NCBI GenBank assembly: GCA_035610365.1
Contig: CM069436.1
Coordinates: 8,918,937-8,982,936 of the forward strand
Origin: Aquatica leii
Taxonomy: Eukaryota; Arthropoda; Insecta; Coleoptera; Lampyridae
DNA: 64,000 bases
Direction: 5' to 3'
The notes beneath the pieces were generated by a model. That model made no database searches. It worked only from the letters and a program-made list of their open reading frames with translations, and had not been told where the DNA came from. Shown piece by piece: positions 46,850 through 58,066 of the stretch (its first letter is position 1; every line of letters starts with the position of its first letter). A program made the translations under genes and the position numbers.

Positions 46850-47665
46850 TTACTTACCCCTTTAGTAAATCAGTTAAAAAAAATCGTCACAGGCAGGATT
46901 CGAAACTATATTATATTTGTGAATTCAATTTAAATTTCAAATTAAATATCTGATAAACTGTTAATGTTAGAATTTTTTTAATTTAAATAAATTGTTAGGA
47001 AGAATTATCTCTATAAGAAACTGTAAAAATAATTCGAATAATTTACATACGTACAAAATTATATAAGAAAAACTGTTAAAAATGGCGGATACATCCAATT
47101 CCGGTTTCTTTATCAAACACATCTTTTGATAGAGCCGAGAGAATATAAAAAGCCAGCTTCATACCAAACTTCAACTTTTGGTTCCAGAGTTATCGTGGAT
47201 ACATCCAAAGATAATTTAAATAAGATGCAGCACTCCGTATATAAAGTAAAAAAAAAATTTAGAGAAACATTGTTATTTTTTAACGTATCTTGCTTTTCTT
47301 TCAAGATATAAATTTTTTCTAAAAAAAATTGTCGTAGGCTGGATTCGAACCTAGGATCATATATCGAATTCAATTTCAATTATAAATCAAATATCTAATA
47401 AACTTATGTTAGAAAAAATTTTTATTTGAATAAATTGTTAAAAAGAATTAACTCTATAAGAAACTGCAAAAATAATTCGATTAATTTACATTCGTACAAA
47501 ATTACATAAGAAAAACTGTTCAAAATGGCAGATACACCTACTTTCGGTTTCTTTATCAGACCCATCTTTTGATAGAACCGAGAAAATATGAAAAACCAGC
47601 GCTATACCAAATTTCAAGTTACTAGGACTTTTGGTTCGAGAGTTATCGTGGGTACATCGTTACAC
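46850..47665. repeat. Two tandem copies of an unclassified repeat, about 450-bp spacing
   Basis: The first copy starts near 46885 and the second near 47328. Shared blocks include GGATTCGAA, AATTGTTA(G/A)(G/A)AAGAATTA, TCTATAAGAAACTG, AAAATGGC(G/A)GATACA and TTTTGATAGA(G/A)CCGAGA. On - the GGTTCGAATCC of copy two (47341-47351) equals a pol III B-box consensus, which may hint at a SINE-like origin. I cannot assign a family. Confidence 0.6.
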
Positions 47666-47865
47666 ACAGACACAGACACCCAAAATTTTTTTGTCAAAAA
47701 TATGTTTTTTTTTGATTCAGGAGACCTTGAAACGTAAAATTCTTCAAAAAATTATTTTTGAAAAAAAAATTGCGATCGCTATACTTTCCTTATAGGAAAG
47801 TAATACGTATTTTGAATTATAATAGGAGAGTGAAACGAACCTATTATCGTAGCAGGGGGGTCTAG

Positions 47866-48462
47866 GACATTAGGGCGCCGCCGATAGGACGCGACCTAAA
47901 AGGCATGACCGTTATGGCGCGAGAACAGTTGGGCGCGAAGACAGTAGGGCGCTGGGACAGTAGGCCGCGGAACAAATGGGCGCAGGACAAAGTATACAAC
48001 ACAAACATAACTTTTAATTTTTTTATTCTTTAGACTCAAACTGTAATGGTGTAATATATGATTAAAAAAAGTAGGAACTAACTAAATAAAATCTAATGCG
48101 CGTAGACAGAATGTTGGGTTTTTACGTGGCATTTCTAATAACTATATAATGAATTCATGTTTTTTTATAATTTTTTTTAAATAACTGTTACACATTTCAT
48201 TATATTTTTGAATAAAACTATTTTTACTTTATTGATGATGGTGTTATGAAGTAGGTGCCTACTTTTTTATTGTTAAACAAAAAATCTACAAGTTTTGTTT
48301 ACGTTGTATACTTTGTCTTGCGCCTATTTGTCCCGCGCCCTACTGTCTTTGCGCCCTCATGTCCTTGCGCCTAGCTGTCCTCGCGCCCAATTGTTCTTGC
48401 GCCCTAACGGTCGCGCCTTTTCGACCGCGCCCTATCGGCGGCGCCCTATTGTCCGGACCCGT
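47866..48462. mobile_element. Foldback-like DNA element with repeated GGGCGC arms, about 0.6 kb
   Basis: The left arm (47866-48000) and right arm (48309-48462) are inverted repeats, beginning GGGTCTAGGACATTAGGGCGC and ending GCGCCCTATTGTCCGGACCC. Each arm is made of about eight 15-17-bp units of the form GGACAGTAGGGCGC. The spacer between arms is plain AT-rich DNA with no coding capacity. GTAG occurs close to both ends, but an exact target duplication is not clear. Confidence 0.75.
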
Positions 48463-48761
48463 AGGAGGGATATTACATTGGGCTTAAACTCAATTGTTTC
48501 TATAAAGACACTAAACAGTTGCAAACCTTATTAATTTACATCCATATGACACTAACAGGTAAATATTTAATACATACGTAAATAACATGGCCGTAGAAAG
48601 AAATACCGAACTCAAGGCCCAAGGGATTAATTACTTTTGAATCGCCAATTCCTAAATTAGCGATAACTAAAATAACAGTCAATAGAATTTTTCTTACCCG
48701 ATATTTTTCTTGGTTGGTAACTACAGACCAACACTGTTCGCCAGAGATTTTCGTATAACGG

Positions 48762-49967
48762 CTAGCTACGTGAATATTTCTTGGTGATCAGATAGCGTTT
48801 GTCACCGCGTAGCTTTAAAACTTTTTCGACTGCCGGTTGCTGTCTTCGTAGTTCATCTAGCTGTCCAAATTTCTTTTTAAATACGGTTGCAACCCTTCTG
48901 GACATGTCAAGATTACGCCATCTGCCTCTGGGTGGTTTTCGGATGCGATATATGACGTCATTAATACGCTGCACGACTTCATAGCGGCCCTTCCATTGCC
49001 TTTGCAGCTTCGGCGACAAACCACGTCTTCTTTGGGGATTATACAACCACACCATGTTGAGACCCACCATTTTGTGCTTTGACGTCATATCTAGTCTTCA
49101 TTCTATCGCTGCCAATTTGTGTGTTTTTACGGACCTTTTCATGTACATACTTCGTTTGGTCTCTTGGTCAGCTCGCTAATGTAGTCTTCTTCAGCAACTT
49201 CTTCTTTCGGTCTTCGTCCAAATTGAAGGTCGCATGGCAGTCGTATTTTGCGATCGAGCATCACACAGGATGGTGTTTGGCCTGTGCTTTTGTGAACGGA
49301 TGATCGGTATGTTATTAGGAAAAGGTGCAAGTACTGATTCCAGTCTCTTTGGTGTTCAGACACTACTTTGGTTAAGTATTTTCCCATTGTTCGATTCATC
49401 CGCTTAACCATGCCATCAGATTGAGGATGGAGAGGCGTCGTCCTAGTTTTCTTAATTCCCAACAGTCGGCAAACTTCTTAAAACACCACAGACTCAAAGT
49501 TGCCGCCTTGATCGGAGTGTAATTCTAACGGAACTCCAAACCGACAGAAAAACTCTTTTACTAATACGTCTGTAACTGTAACTGCTTCTTGATTGGGTAA
49601 GGCGTAAGCCTCTTTCCATTTCGTGAAATAACCTATGACCACCAGGATGTATTTATTTCCAGAATCGGATTCTGGAAACAGCCCTGCGATGTCAAACGCT
49701 ACTCTTTTCAAAGGGTTTCTTATGTTGTATTGTTTCATGGGTGCTTTGCGTTTTTTCGCTGGACCATTTCTAGACCGTGCACTTACGGCACCATTTCATG
49801 ACGTTCTCTTTGCAGTTCACCCAGTAGAATCGTTCTCGAACTACCAATTGTAATCTGTTTCCCGTGCCTTCGACATATTTTAGGGATCGCTTAAGAAGAC
49901 CGTCTTCTACTATCAAAGAGTCCCACTGCGCCCAGTACGCTTTGATGTTACTATCAAAAACACTCAC
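48762..49967 (-). pseudogene. Integrase of copy B
   Basis: Four pieces, in order: 49770-49967 (HHCC zinc region, YWVNCKENVMKWCRKC), 49478-49738 (catalytic core with FDIAGLFPESDSGNKYILVV and FGVPLELHSDQGGNFES, a DD pair), 49139-49462 (LHPQSDGMVKRMNRTM, the Glu of DDE replaced by a hydrophobic/basic context MVKR, then STGQTPSCVML) and 48762-49088 (C-terminal GPY/F-like MVWLYNPQRRRGLSPKLQ). Frame changes separate the pieces. Confidence 0.88.
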
Positions 49968-50208
49968 TTCTTCCCAGGTTGGTCGTCGGCGGTTTTCTTT
50001 TCATACCAGGAGAAGTGTTATTACAGAATCGTTTTCTTGTTTACGACACAACTGCTCAGGTTCCCATTCGCCATCAACTATAGCAGTTCTCCGGAGGCAT
50101 TCGACTTTATCTTCAAGTCGCGAACAATGGCTGCCGTCCGCTGAACATGGTCTTCTGGACAAGGCATCAGCGTTCCGATGACTGTTTCCGGCACGGTGTT
50201 TTGTGTTG

Positions 50209-50514
50209 TCACTGTCTTGCCACTTGACCTTCCGGGTTACGGAACTGCAGTAACCGTTTTAAAGCGGCGTGGTCTGTTCTCAGTAAAAATTTTTGTTCAG
50301 ACAAATATTTGTAGAAATGTTCGATAGACTTGACGACTGCTAACAGCTCTCTCCTAGTCACGCAATAATTGCTTTCTGGCCTGAACAAAACCTTGTTAAA
50401 ATACGCGATAACTTTTTCTTGTCCATCCTGAACCTGCGAAAAGACCGCTCCTATGGCCAGATTGCTTGCGTAACTATCTAAAACAAATTTTCCATCTTCT
50501 CTTGGATAACACAA
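50209..50514 (-). pseudogene. RNase H domain of copy B
   Basis: The frame contains FVLDSYASNLAIGAVFSQ, CVTRRELLAVVKSIEHF and FLLRTDHAALKRLL. These are the motifs of the gypsy RNase H with its Asp/Glu/Asp residues (a leading DxS position reads DSYAS). Confidence 0.88.
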
Positions 50515-50529
50515 AATCGGTGAAGTCTG

Positions 50530-51430
50530 TTTTAGTTGTTAGAAAGAATTTTCGCAGTTTTCATTCTATCTAAATTCTGCTATTTCTTCCGTCAATTTCG
50601 TCATAGGTTTGGCAATATTGGAAAATCGGGATACAAATCGTGTATAATAGGTACACAACCCACGGAAACTTTGGACCTGATGTTTGTCAATTGATGCTTG
50701 CACTGCTCGGATTTTGCTGGGCCAGCCTTTACTCCATCTCTAGATACGACGTGGCTAAGGTATTGCAATTCCTTCTTAAATACGTGGCTCTTTGAGCTCA
50801 GTTTGAGATTAGCCCCACGTAGTCGTTGGAACACTTCTTCCAAGTTGTTTAAGTGTTCTTCAAACGACCTTACAACTACGACTACGTCGTCTAGGTAAAC
50901 CAAGCACGTCTATCAAGACAGTTCGCGCAAGATGGTCTCCATAAAAACGCTCGAACGTTGCAGGAGCGTTACACAGGCCGAAGGGCATCAGGGTGAACTG
51001 CCACAAACCAATTCCGATCGTAAAAGCTGTTTTTTTACGATCCTTGGGTTCCAATTCTACCTGCCAGTAACCACTCTTTAAATCCAATGTGGAAAACAAC
51101 TGGGATCCTGACATGGTGTCTAACGTATCGTCAATTCTGGGTAAAGGGTAGCTGCCCTTTTTGGTCACGTCGTTTAGCTGTCTGTATTCTACGCAAAACC
51201 TCGTTGATCCATCTTTCTTCTTTACGAGTACTACTGGGGATGCTCATGGGCTACTTAAACGTTCAATCACGCTTTCTCTCTCCGTATTCGTAATTATTTG
51301 TTCGGCTTCTTCTCTTTTCGCCAAAGGAAGTCTGTGCGGATGTTGTCGTATCGCTGAGCGTCTTCGGTATTAATTTTATGTTTCACCACGTTAGTTCTCC
51401 TTTTGGAACTACTCTCCAACGCAAACACAT
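50530..51430 (-). pseudogene. Reverse transcriptase of copy B
   Basis: Pieces at 50860-51168 ([37 protein letters not shown]) and 50601-50903 (YLDDVVVV catalytic box, [16 protein letters not shown]) are the palm and thumb of a gypsy reverse transcriptase. Frameshifts separate the pieces. Confidence 0.88.
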
Positions 51431-51963
51431 CTTGATACACTTGTTGAAGGTGAGCATCTCCATATCTCATTTCTAAACGTGAAATTAAAAGTTCGTAATT
51501 TTTTTGTAGGTGGTCAGGAACATTTTGTAAAATTCCAAGTGCTTCTCAGCGTAAGAACACTATTAAAGACGTCGTTTTCTGCTTGTTGCTCCAACCATTA
51601 GTTGTAGCTGCGGCTTCAAACTGCGGGTAGTAAGTTGACCATGGAACTTTGCCATGAAAATTTGGCTGTACAACTCATTTGGTTTATTCTTTCTTCAAGT
51701 AGTTTCATTCTATCTCCTACTGCTTCTATTTTGTCATTCATAGATTCGCAAATTTCTTCTTTTAAATTTAACATATCTGTTTGGGTTTCCTCTTGAACAA
51801 TTTTTATTTCATTTGCTATGCTCGTTTGTATTTCTTTTTTTAAACGTCTAGAATTTTCCATCAATTTTTCTTCTATCTTATGGATATTTTCAAGTAGTTT
51901 TTTTTCAATTTTTTGAAAATTTTCGCAAAACTTTTCTTCAATTTTTCTAAAATTTTCTTTCAT
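51430..51963 (-). pseudogene. gag remnant of copy B
   Basis: 51616-51963 encodes the coiled-coil part with repeated KIEEKLMEN-type units and MLNLKEEICES, matching copies A and C. The frame then degrades. The gag core up to HLQQVYQ is recognisable (to about 51440), and then runs straight into DVFALES of the RT-proximal region. The zinc knuckle and protease are absent. Confidence 0.8.
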
Positions 51964-52147
51964 TTTTGCGAATTTTCGTGAAGCTTTTCTTCCAGTTTTC
52001 TAGAATCTTCTAATTCTAAACAGTTATTTACACAATCAATGTTTTTATTACGGGAGCGATATTAAATTACTTAATGATATTTCCACTAAAATCGCGAGCT
52101 AAACAATTGTTTATTTATTCGATTCGAAACCACGCACCTGTCACCAA

Positions 52148-52655
52148 TGTAACGTTTATTATTAAAACTAATTTATTTATACTACACGTTTATAACTAAC
52201 CGAACTAATTAAATCTAAGGATATTTAATAAAAATACTTACACTAATTTATATCGCACTTACACTTACACGAAGATAAAGTCCGCGGATAACTTTAGTTT
52301 AACACTTATTGTTTACTTTAAAGTCACGTACAAGGTTATACTCCGTATATTTATCTCGAACAATCGCGTTAATTACTTATTTATTTAAACCTAAATAATC
52401 TTCTTAACACTGCCGTCTTCACATTACTGGAATAACTGCCGTATGATTTGTTTGGACCACATTTTACGTTTTGGCGATTCCACATCCTTCGGTGAACGTT
52501 CTGGAAAATGGGTAACAACTTCGAGAAGGCTGTTGAGAATAATTTCTCGAACGTTCCAATACTGTGTTTATGAATTAAACGAAACAAGACGTTTCTTATT
52601 AATACACAACATGATTGTAAAAAATTGTTCGTTGATTATAGGATGGCTTAACATA
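52148..52655 (-). repeat. 5' LTR of copy B
   Basis: On - it ends ...AACGTTACA, followed by TTGGTGACAGGTGCGTGG at the primer-binding position (52130-52147). It shares GGAACGTTCGAGAAATTATT and the ATCCGCGGACTTTATCTTCG block with copies A and C. The outer boundary is approximate. Confidence 0.75.
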
Positions 52656-52689
52656 AATTCGTGTTAGCCCCATAGAGTGGAACTGGGCG

Positions 52690-53254
52690 TAACTTCCGAT
52701 AGAGTCTTTTCTGTATGCAGTAAAAACGTTAACAGCAAACGCAATATTGAGGAGTCTAAGAGAAGGTACAAAGTCGGTTATAATAAATCAAAACTAGCAG
52801 GTTTTAGTTAAGTTTTTTTGAGCTCGAGAAATAACGTAAAATATTCGTTTAGACATGTCATAAACCTCAATCACAACTTGTAATTAACGTTTAGAAAATG
52901 TTACAATTGTAATTTTTTTTTCAAAAAACGTTTTTTACGTTTATAACACGTAAATATTACGTTACAACAACGTCAAATGAATATTGTTGTGTCTGACAAA
53001 GTATAAAAATACGTCAAAATAACGTTTGTACAATTATTGTTTTAATAGTAACTAATGGATTTTAGTTTTATAATGTCAAATTTACACCTTTTTCTCACCA
53101 ATTTGTTGTTCCAATGGAAAAAGAGGAATGTTTTGCAGTTGCAACATAAAAATAAAGAACGATTATAAATCGTATATTTATTAATGTTATATACAGAATA
53201 CTGATAAAAATACAATATATTTACATTAGAATATCAAATTAGGATATCGGTTAA
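52690..53254. other. Intergenic between copy B and clarin gene 2
   Basis: AT-rich. It should contain the 3' UTR of clarin gene 2 on -. Nothing else was recognised. Confidence 0.35.
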
Positions 53255-54245
53255 TTAATATACCATTAAACTTCCTACATCTTTATCATCTGCAGTTACG
53301 TGAATTTTAATTTCGGGTTCTTGGGTAATTAAATACTGCCTTAAATACAAGATGAAAATGCTGGTTGCGTATAAAAACGTACTGGGTATATTCAACCTAC
53401 AATAACATGTTTACAATGTTTCGTATAAGCGGACTTACCGTACCAGTAGGAAAAGCCAAGATTTGTCAAACCTCTTGTATTCATATCTCCAACAATTGTA
53501 TACAAAATGCCAACATTACGTACAATGTACGTACCAAATAACGCACCCCATAAAATTAAAACCATTGTCGAAGAAACGCATGCTATTAAATTGTAAACGT
53601 AAATACTGTAAATACTGAAAACTACTTCAACTGGATTTCCGGCAGTGTTCAAAACCGATAATGCAGTAGCGATTAATCCGAAAACGGCGGATAATGCCAT
53701 AAATACAACTGTCGATATGTACAAACCAGCATTTATAAATTCGTACTCGTCTTTAAAAAAAATTGTTTTTAGTTAGTAAATTAAGCATTACAAATACCTT
53801 GTCTTGTATTATATTTAAACGTAAAATCTACTCTGGTTCTCCTAGTCACCGGTGGACAAGTAAAATTGACTAGTTCGTTCCTATACAGTTGGTTAAGTTC
53901 TTCTTTTCTTAATTCCGAAGTAGATGCGCATAAATACGCGCACACATTTTTCGGTATTAAACAAGTTGCTTAAACAAAAAGTGTTAATACTGTCGTATTA
54001 CAAAATTCTTCTACACTACCATAAAGAGTAAAGTATACATCTCCACCCAGTCGATGTATGTATGTGCCCGAAAATAACCCATACTGGATATCGTTTAACG
54101 GTTCGTTCCATTCGTTCCGCGTTGTGCTAAATTCGCCTCGTGCTACCACCCAGTTAGTTGTTGCCAAAGATATTAACGATAAGACGAGCGCAATACCTGA
54201 CGTAAAACTAGACGCTAATATGTACTCACGTTTGGTTTTCACCAT
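53255..54245 (-). CDS. Clarin-family four-pass membrane protein (clarin gene 2), complete
   Basis: Four exons join to 281 codons: 54020-54245, 53798-53968, 53444-53750 and 53255-53396. Introns are 51, 47 and 47 bases. The first acceptor is AAG preceded by a T-rich tract. Exon 1 gives TM1 and the signature NDIQYGLFSG (CLRN1: GEMQYGLFHG). Exon 2 encodes an extra, Cys-containing extracellular loop that clarin gene 1 lacks. Exon 3 has TM2, the GNPVEVVFSIYSIYVYN block (CLRN1: GKPFETLHGPLGLYLL) and TM3. Exon 4 has TM4 and the short tail ending LMVY. The last junction splits the Trp codon TG|G at the same place as in clarin gene 1, supporting a shared ancestor. The two genes are tandem on -, with 7.4 kb between them. 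Confidence 0.9.
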
Positions 54246-54411
54246 TTTTGTTATTACATGTAAAATTGAATTCCTATTGAAACACTCACTAAAACTGTAC
54301 GTTATCAACATTATAGCGCAGATAACGCTATCTGCTCTTATCTAAATAATCATTACGTTGGATTCGCCGATGACATACATTATACGATACAAATGCATTG
54401 TTCTTCTCAAG

Positions 54412-54769
54412 AACCATAGAACAGCTTTTCCTATTTTTTTAATTTAAAAAATCAATTCTAGTTGCGTCGATTCAGTCTGGACTTCGTACGGTTTTTCTTA
54501 AATTTTCCTCAAAAGATCACATTTTGTTCCAATTTTTATAATCGCATTGTATTTTACACCAATTTTACATAAGAATACGCAAAAACCAGAAGCAGTCGCT
54601 TTACATGAAAAAAAATTAACAATCAAATAGTTCATGTCGTTGCTTAACTCATGATTTCGTACAGTTTTTCTCAAATATCGCTAGAAAAATCACATTTTAT
54701 TGCTGTTTTGATTATTACCTAATGAAACGTGAAAACCAGAAGACAATTTTCACCATTTGTTCAAATGAA
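54412..54769. repeat. Satellite patch, left of the Sola-like element
   Basis: Two to three monomers of the 165-bp satellite, including the ATGA(T/C)TTCGTACAG type at 54651 and TATCGCTAGAAAAATCACA. The patch lies just upstream of clarin gene 2 and 10 kb from the main array. It continues after the transposon at 58007-58066. Confidence 0.88.
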
Positions 54770-54773
54770 GTAA

Positions 54774-57700
54774 GGGTCAATCCATTAAAAATCACCCAGA
54801 CCATGTTGCTCAACATTTTTGTTTCTCTTAATTTTTTTACCAGTTACTCACCAATATTAGGTGAACTCAAAACTGTATTTAAAATTATTTTTAGGCAAGT
54901 ACTTTTTTTTTGGCGGCCATTTAAAGTTTGTTTCGGTACCGTTTTTTGACTGAAAACAAGTTTTGCGTAAATGTCTATAACTCTGTTAATTGTGAAGATA
55001 TCAAGACAAAATAAAAAACAAAATTTTCAGAATAAAATGCTCTAGATTTTTTGTCATACAAAGTGTTACCTTAATAGTAAGGAAAGTGGAGAAAAAAATT
55101 TGTATATACAAAGTTTAAATTAACTGAAATCAAGAACTTTAGTACCGTAAAATCACTAAAAGAAAGAAAGACTCACCTTCAATTTTTTTTCTTATGTAGA
55201 TTTACTATAGTTTAACTTGTTTTAAAAATATAAAGCTTGAGAACTTTTTCCTTTTTTTTTAATAAATTTCCAAAAATTACAAAAACATGAATTTTACCCG
55301 TTTTTGAAGAAGAGTATCTCAAAAGGGACTGAGTCCAAAATTATGAAATCAATACAGATAGCACATCTTCATGTTATAAACAAGCTGTAAAAATTTGGTG
55401 ACTGAGACTCAACTGGTTTCAGAGTTATGTGGTATCAAAGTTTTCCGAAAAAGCGGTGACATACACGCACTACGGTTAACGGTAATGAAGGATAAAAATG
55501 CTTTTCCTATAAAAAAATACTAATTAAAAATCAGTTCACAATGCATAAAAATGACTAATCATGAAAAAAGAATATAGCATAAAAATGGCAAATATGTATA
55601 CTGTAAAGCAAAGTTCAAAAACAAAAAAGGCTTATTCTGCTTCCTTTAAATGAGCTGTTTAGTCTTTTTAAACAGACTTACTATAACCTAAAAATTGGCC
55701 GGTCAATGTTTTGTGCCCTGCGACCAAAGTGGTGTGTCCTCCCAGGATCATCTGGCACCCATAGCGTTTGCGTATGTAAATACCACCAAAACGTCAAGCT
55801 CGTCATTGAAGGAGCCAAGCTCAACGTAAGTTACAGAGACTTGATGGAATATCTTGTATGTGATGTTGAGAATGACAGTTGTATGCTGGACAAGTGTTCA
55901 AAATGTCCTGGATCAGAAGGGCTTCTAGAAGCTTTGACAAATGAAATTGACAACTTGCCAGAAGAAGTTGTTTTCAAGCAATGGGTACATACCGACAGAG
56001 CTGACCTCATCACAAGATTATTACCAAAAGATGAGTTTCTAAATCATCTTGTAGAAGAAATGGAAAAACTAAAATCACACAATTTCATTTCAAAAATTCA
56101 ATCTAATTATTTCAAAGACTTTAAAGGTAACCTCAAAGACAGTGAATGTTTAGTCATTGGTGACTTTGCAGAGAACTTTACATTGTGTGTTCAGGATGAA
56201 ATCCAAAGCTTTCACTGGACTAACAGGCAAGCAACGCTACACTCATTTTTTTTTATTTCAAAAAAGAAAGAGAAATTTGTTGTAAAAGCATTTGTATCAT
56301 AAGTGACCATCTCATTCATGACACTTCTACAGTTTATGAATTTCAAAAGCATCTTATCAAAGAAGTAAACAAATTTTCACCCAAAGTAAAGAAAATGGTT
56401 TACTTCAGCGATGGTGCCAGCAGCCAGTACAAAAATAAGAAAAACTTTATTAATCTGTGCCAACATGACAATGATTTTGGATTGATAGCTGAGTGGAATT
56501 TCTTCGCTACGTCTCATGGGAAAAACTTTTGTGCTGGTATAGGTGGTACCACCAGAAGGGAAGTCACCAGATGCAGCATGCAAAGACCATACAACAAACA
56601 AATTCTTACTCCAAAGGACATGTTCAAATATTGCGCTGAAAAAATAACTGGAATAACATACATCTTTGTCTCTGCTCAAGAAATCAAACAAACAGAAGCC
56701 GAACTAATGAAAAGATTCGAGCTTTGCTTGTCTGTGAAAGGTACAAGATGGTATCATCGGTTCGTTCCTGTGAATGACAATGGAATCAGATGTTTCACCA
56801 CATCAACAAGTGAAGAATTCGATGAGCACAACACTTCAATTGTGTTTACTAACACAGCATCCTTTACAATGATTTTGTTGCGTGCATTTACGAAGATGAG
56901 TGGTGGTTGGGCATCGTCAAAGACAAGAGCGATCAAGACAATAACCTACTAGTGCATTTTTTTCATCCAGCTGGCCCAAAAACTGCCTTCCAGATGTCTC
57001 AAAAGGACATGGTGTGGGTACCAGTGAGTAAAGTTGTAAGGAAAATCACTCCTACAGAACTAACAACAATTTCAGGAAGAACACACAACATTACTGAAAA
57101 ACTGTGCACCGAAATTTCTACACTTTAATATTTTAATCAAATTATGAACTTTTACGTTAAGGCCTAATTGGGTTAAATGAATTGCCAAAATGTTCTAGTG
57201 TTTATAAAATATGTTTATACAAATAAGTAATATGTACATAAAGCATAAAAGTATGAATAAGTAAATTTAAAATCTTAATTACCATTAACCGTAGTGCGTG
57301 TATATGACACCGGTTTTTCGGAAAACTTTGATACCACATAACTCTGGAACCAGTTGAGTCTTAGTCACCAAATTTTTACAGCTTGTTTATACCATAAAGA
57401 TGTGCTTTCTGTATTAATTTTATAGTTTTTGACTTAGTCCCTTTTGAGATACTCTTCTTCAAAAACGGGTAAAATTCATGTTTTTGTAATTTTTGAAAAT
57501 TTATTTAAAAAAAAGGAAAAAGTTCTCAAGCTTTATATTTTTAAAACAAGTTAAACTATAGTAAATCTACATAAGAAAAAAAAATTGAAGGTGAGTCTTT
57601 CTTTCTTTTAGTGATTTTACAGCACTAAAGTTCTTGATTTCAGTTAATTTAAACTTTGTATTTACAAATTTTTTTCTCCACTTTCCTTATTATTAAGGTA

Positions 57701-58002
57701 ACACTTTGTATGACAAAAAATCTAGAGCATTTTATTCTGAAAATTTTGTTTTTTATTTTGTCTTGATATCTTCAAAATTAACAGAGTTATAGACATTTAC
57801 GCAAAACTTGTTTTCAGTCATAAAACGGTACCGAAGCAAACTTTAAATGGCCGCCAAAAAAAAAGTACTAGCCTAAAAATAATTTTAAATACAGCTTTGA
57901 GCTCACCTAATATTGGTGAGTAACTGGTAAAAAAATTAAGAGAAACAAAAATGTAGAGCAACAAATCTTTTGTTTTCTGGGTGATTTTTAATGGATTGAC
58001 CC
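54774..58002 (+). mobile_element. Sola-like DNA transposon with about 715-bp terminal inverted repeats
   Basis: The termini read GGGTCAATCCATTAAAAATC and its reverse complement, and the inverted repeats run from 54774-55486 and 57277-58002. GTAA flanks both ends (54770-54773 and 58003-58006), giving a 4-bp duplication as in Sola elements. Removing the element restores the satellite consensus (AAGTAATCGATTCTCGTTGC), so the borders are exact. The single transposase gene is broken by two frameshifts. Family assignment rests on the duplication length and the transposase layout and is moderately sure. Confidence 0.85.
55706..57128 (+). pseudogene. Transposase of the Sola-like element, two frameshifts
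   Basis: Three consecutive frames: 55706-56302, 56310-56952 (first Met 56395) and about 56890-57128. Together they cover about 470 codons. Motifs are CxxH-like Cys/His pairs at the start (VCVCKYHQN), CSKCPG, FAENFTLCVQDEIQSFHW, MVYFSDGASSQYKNKKNF (probable second catalytic Asp), FFATSHGKN and GIGGTTRREV (possible catalytic Glu/Asp region), then DKSDQDNNLLVHFFHP. The first frameshift is in an A/T homopolymer near 56250-56275. The second is near 56880. This is a recognisable insect-wide transposase family. Confidence 0.8.
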
Positions 58003-58006
58003 GTAA

Positions 58007-58066
58007 TCGATTCTCGTTGCCTTGATTTACTCTCAACTTCGAGGTTTTTCTAAAAATTTTCTTAAT
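58007..58066. repeat. Satellite patch, right of the Sola-like element
   Basis: TCGATTCTCGTTGCCTTGAT and CTCTCAACTTCG continue the monomer that was broken by the Sola-like insertion. The satellite then stops at the start of the LTR of gypsy copy C. Confidence 0.85.

Larger units (their letters stand above)
48590..52660 (-). mobile_element. Ty3/gypsy-type LTR retrotransposon, copy B, 3' truncated
   Basis: Read on -, it has a 5' LTR, a primer-binding position, partial gag, reverse transcriptase, RNase H and integrase of the same family as copies A and C. The 3' LTR is missing: similarity ends near 48.6 kb. Gag is joined directly to the protease-RT linker, so the rest of gag and the protease are deleted. 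It lies between the two clarin genes. Confidence 0.88.
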
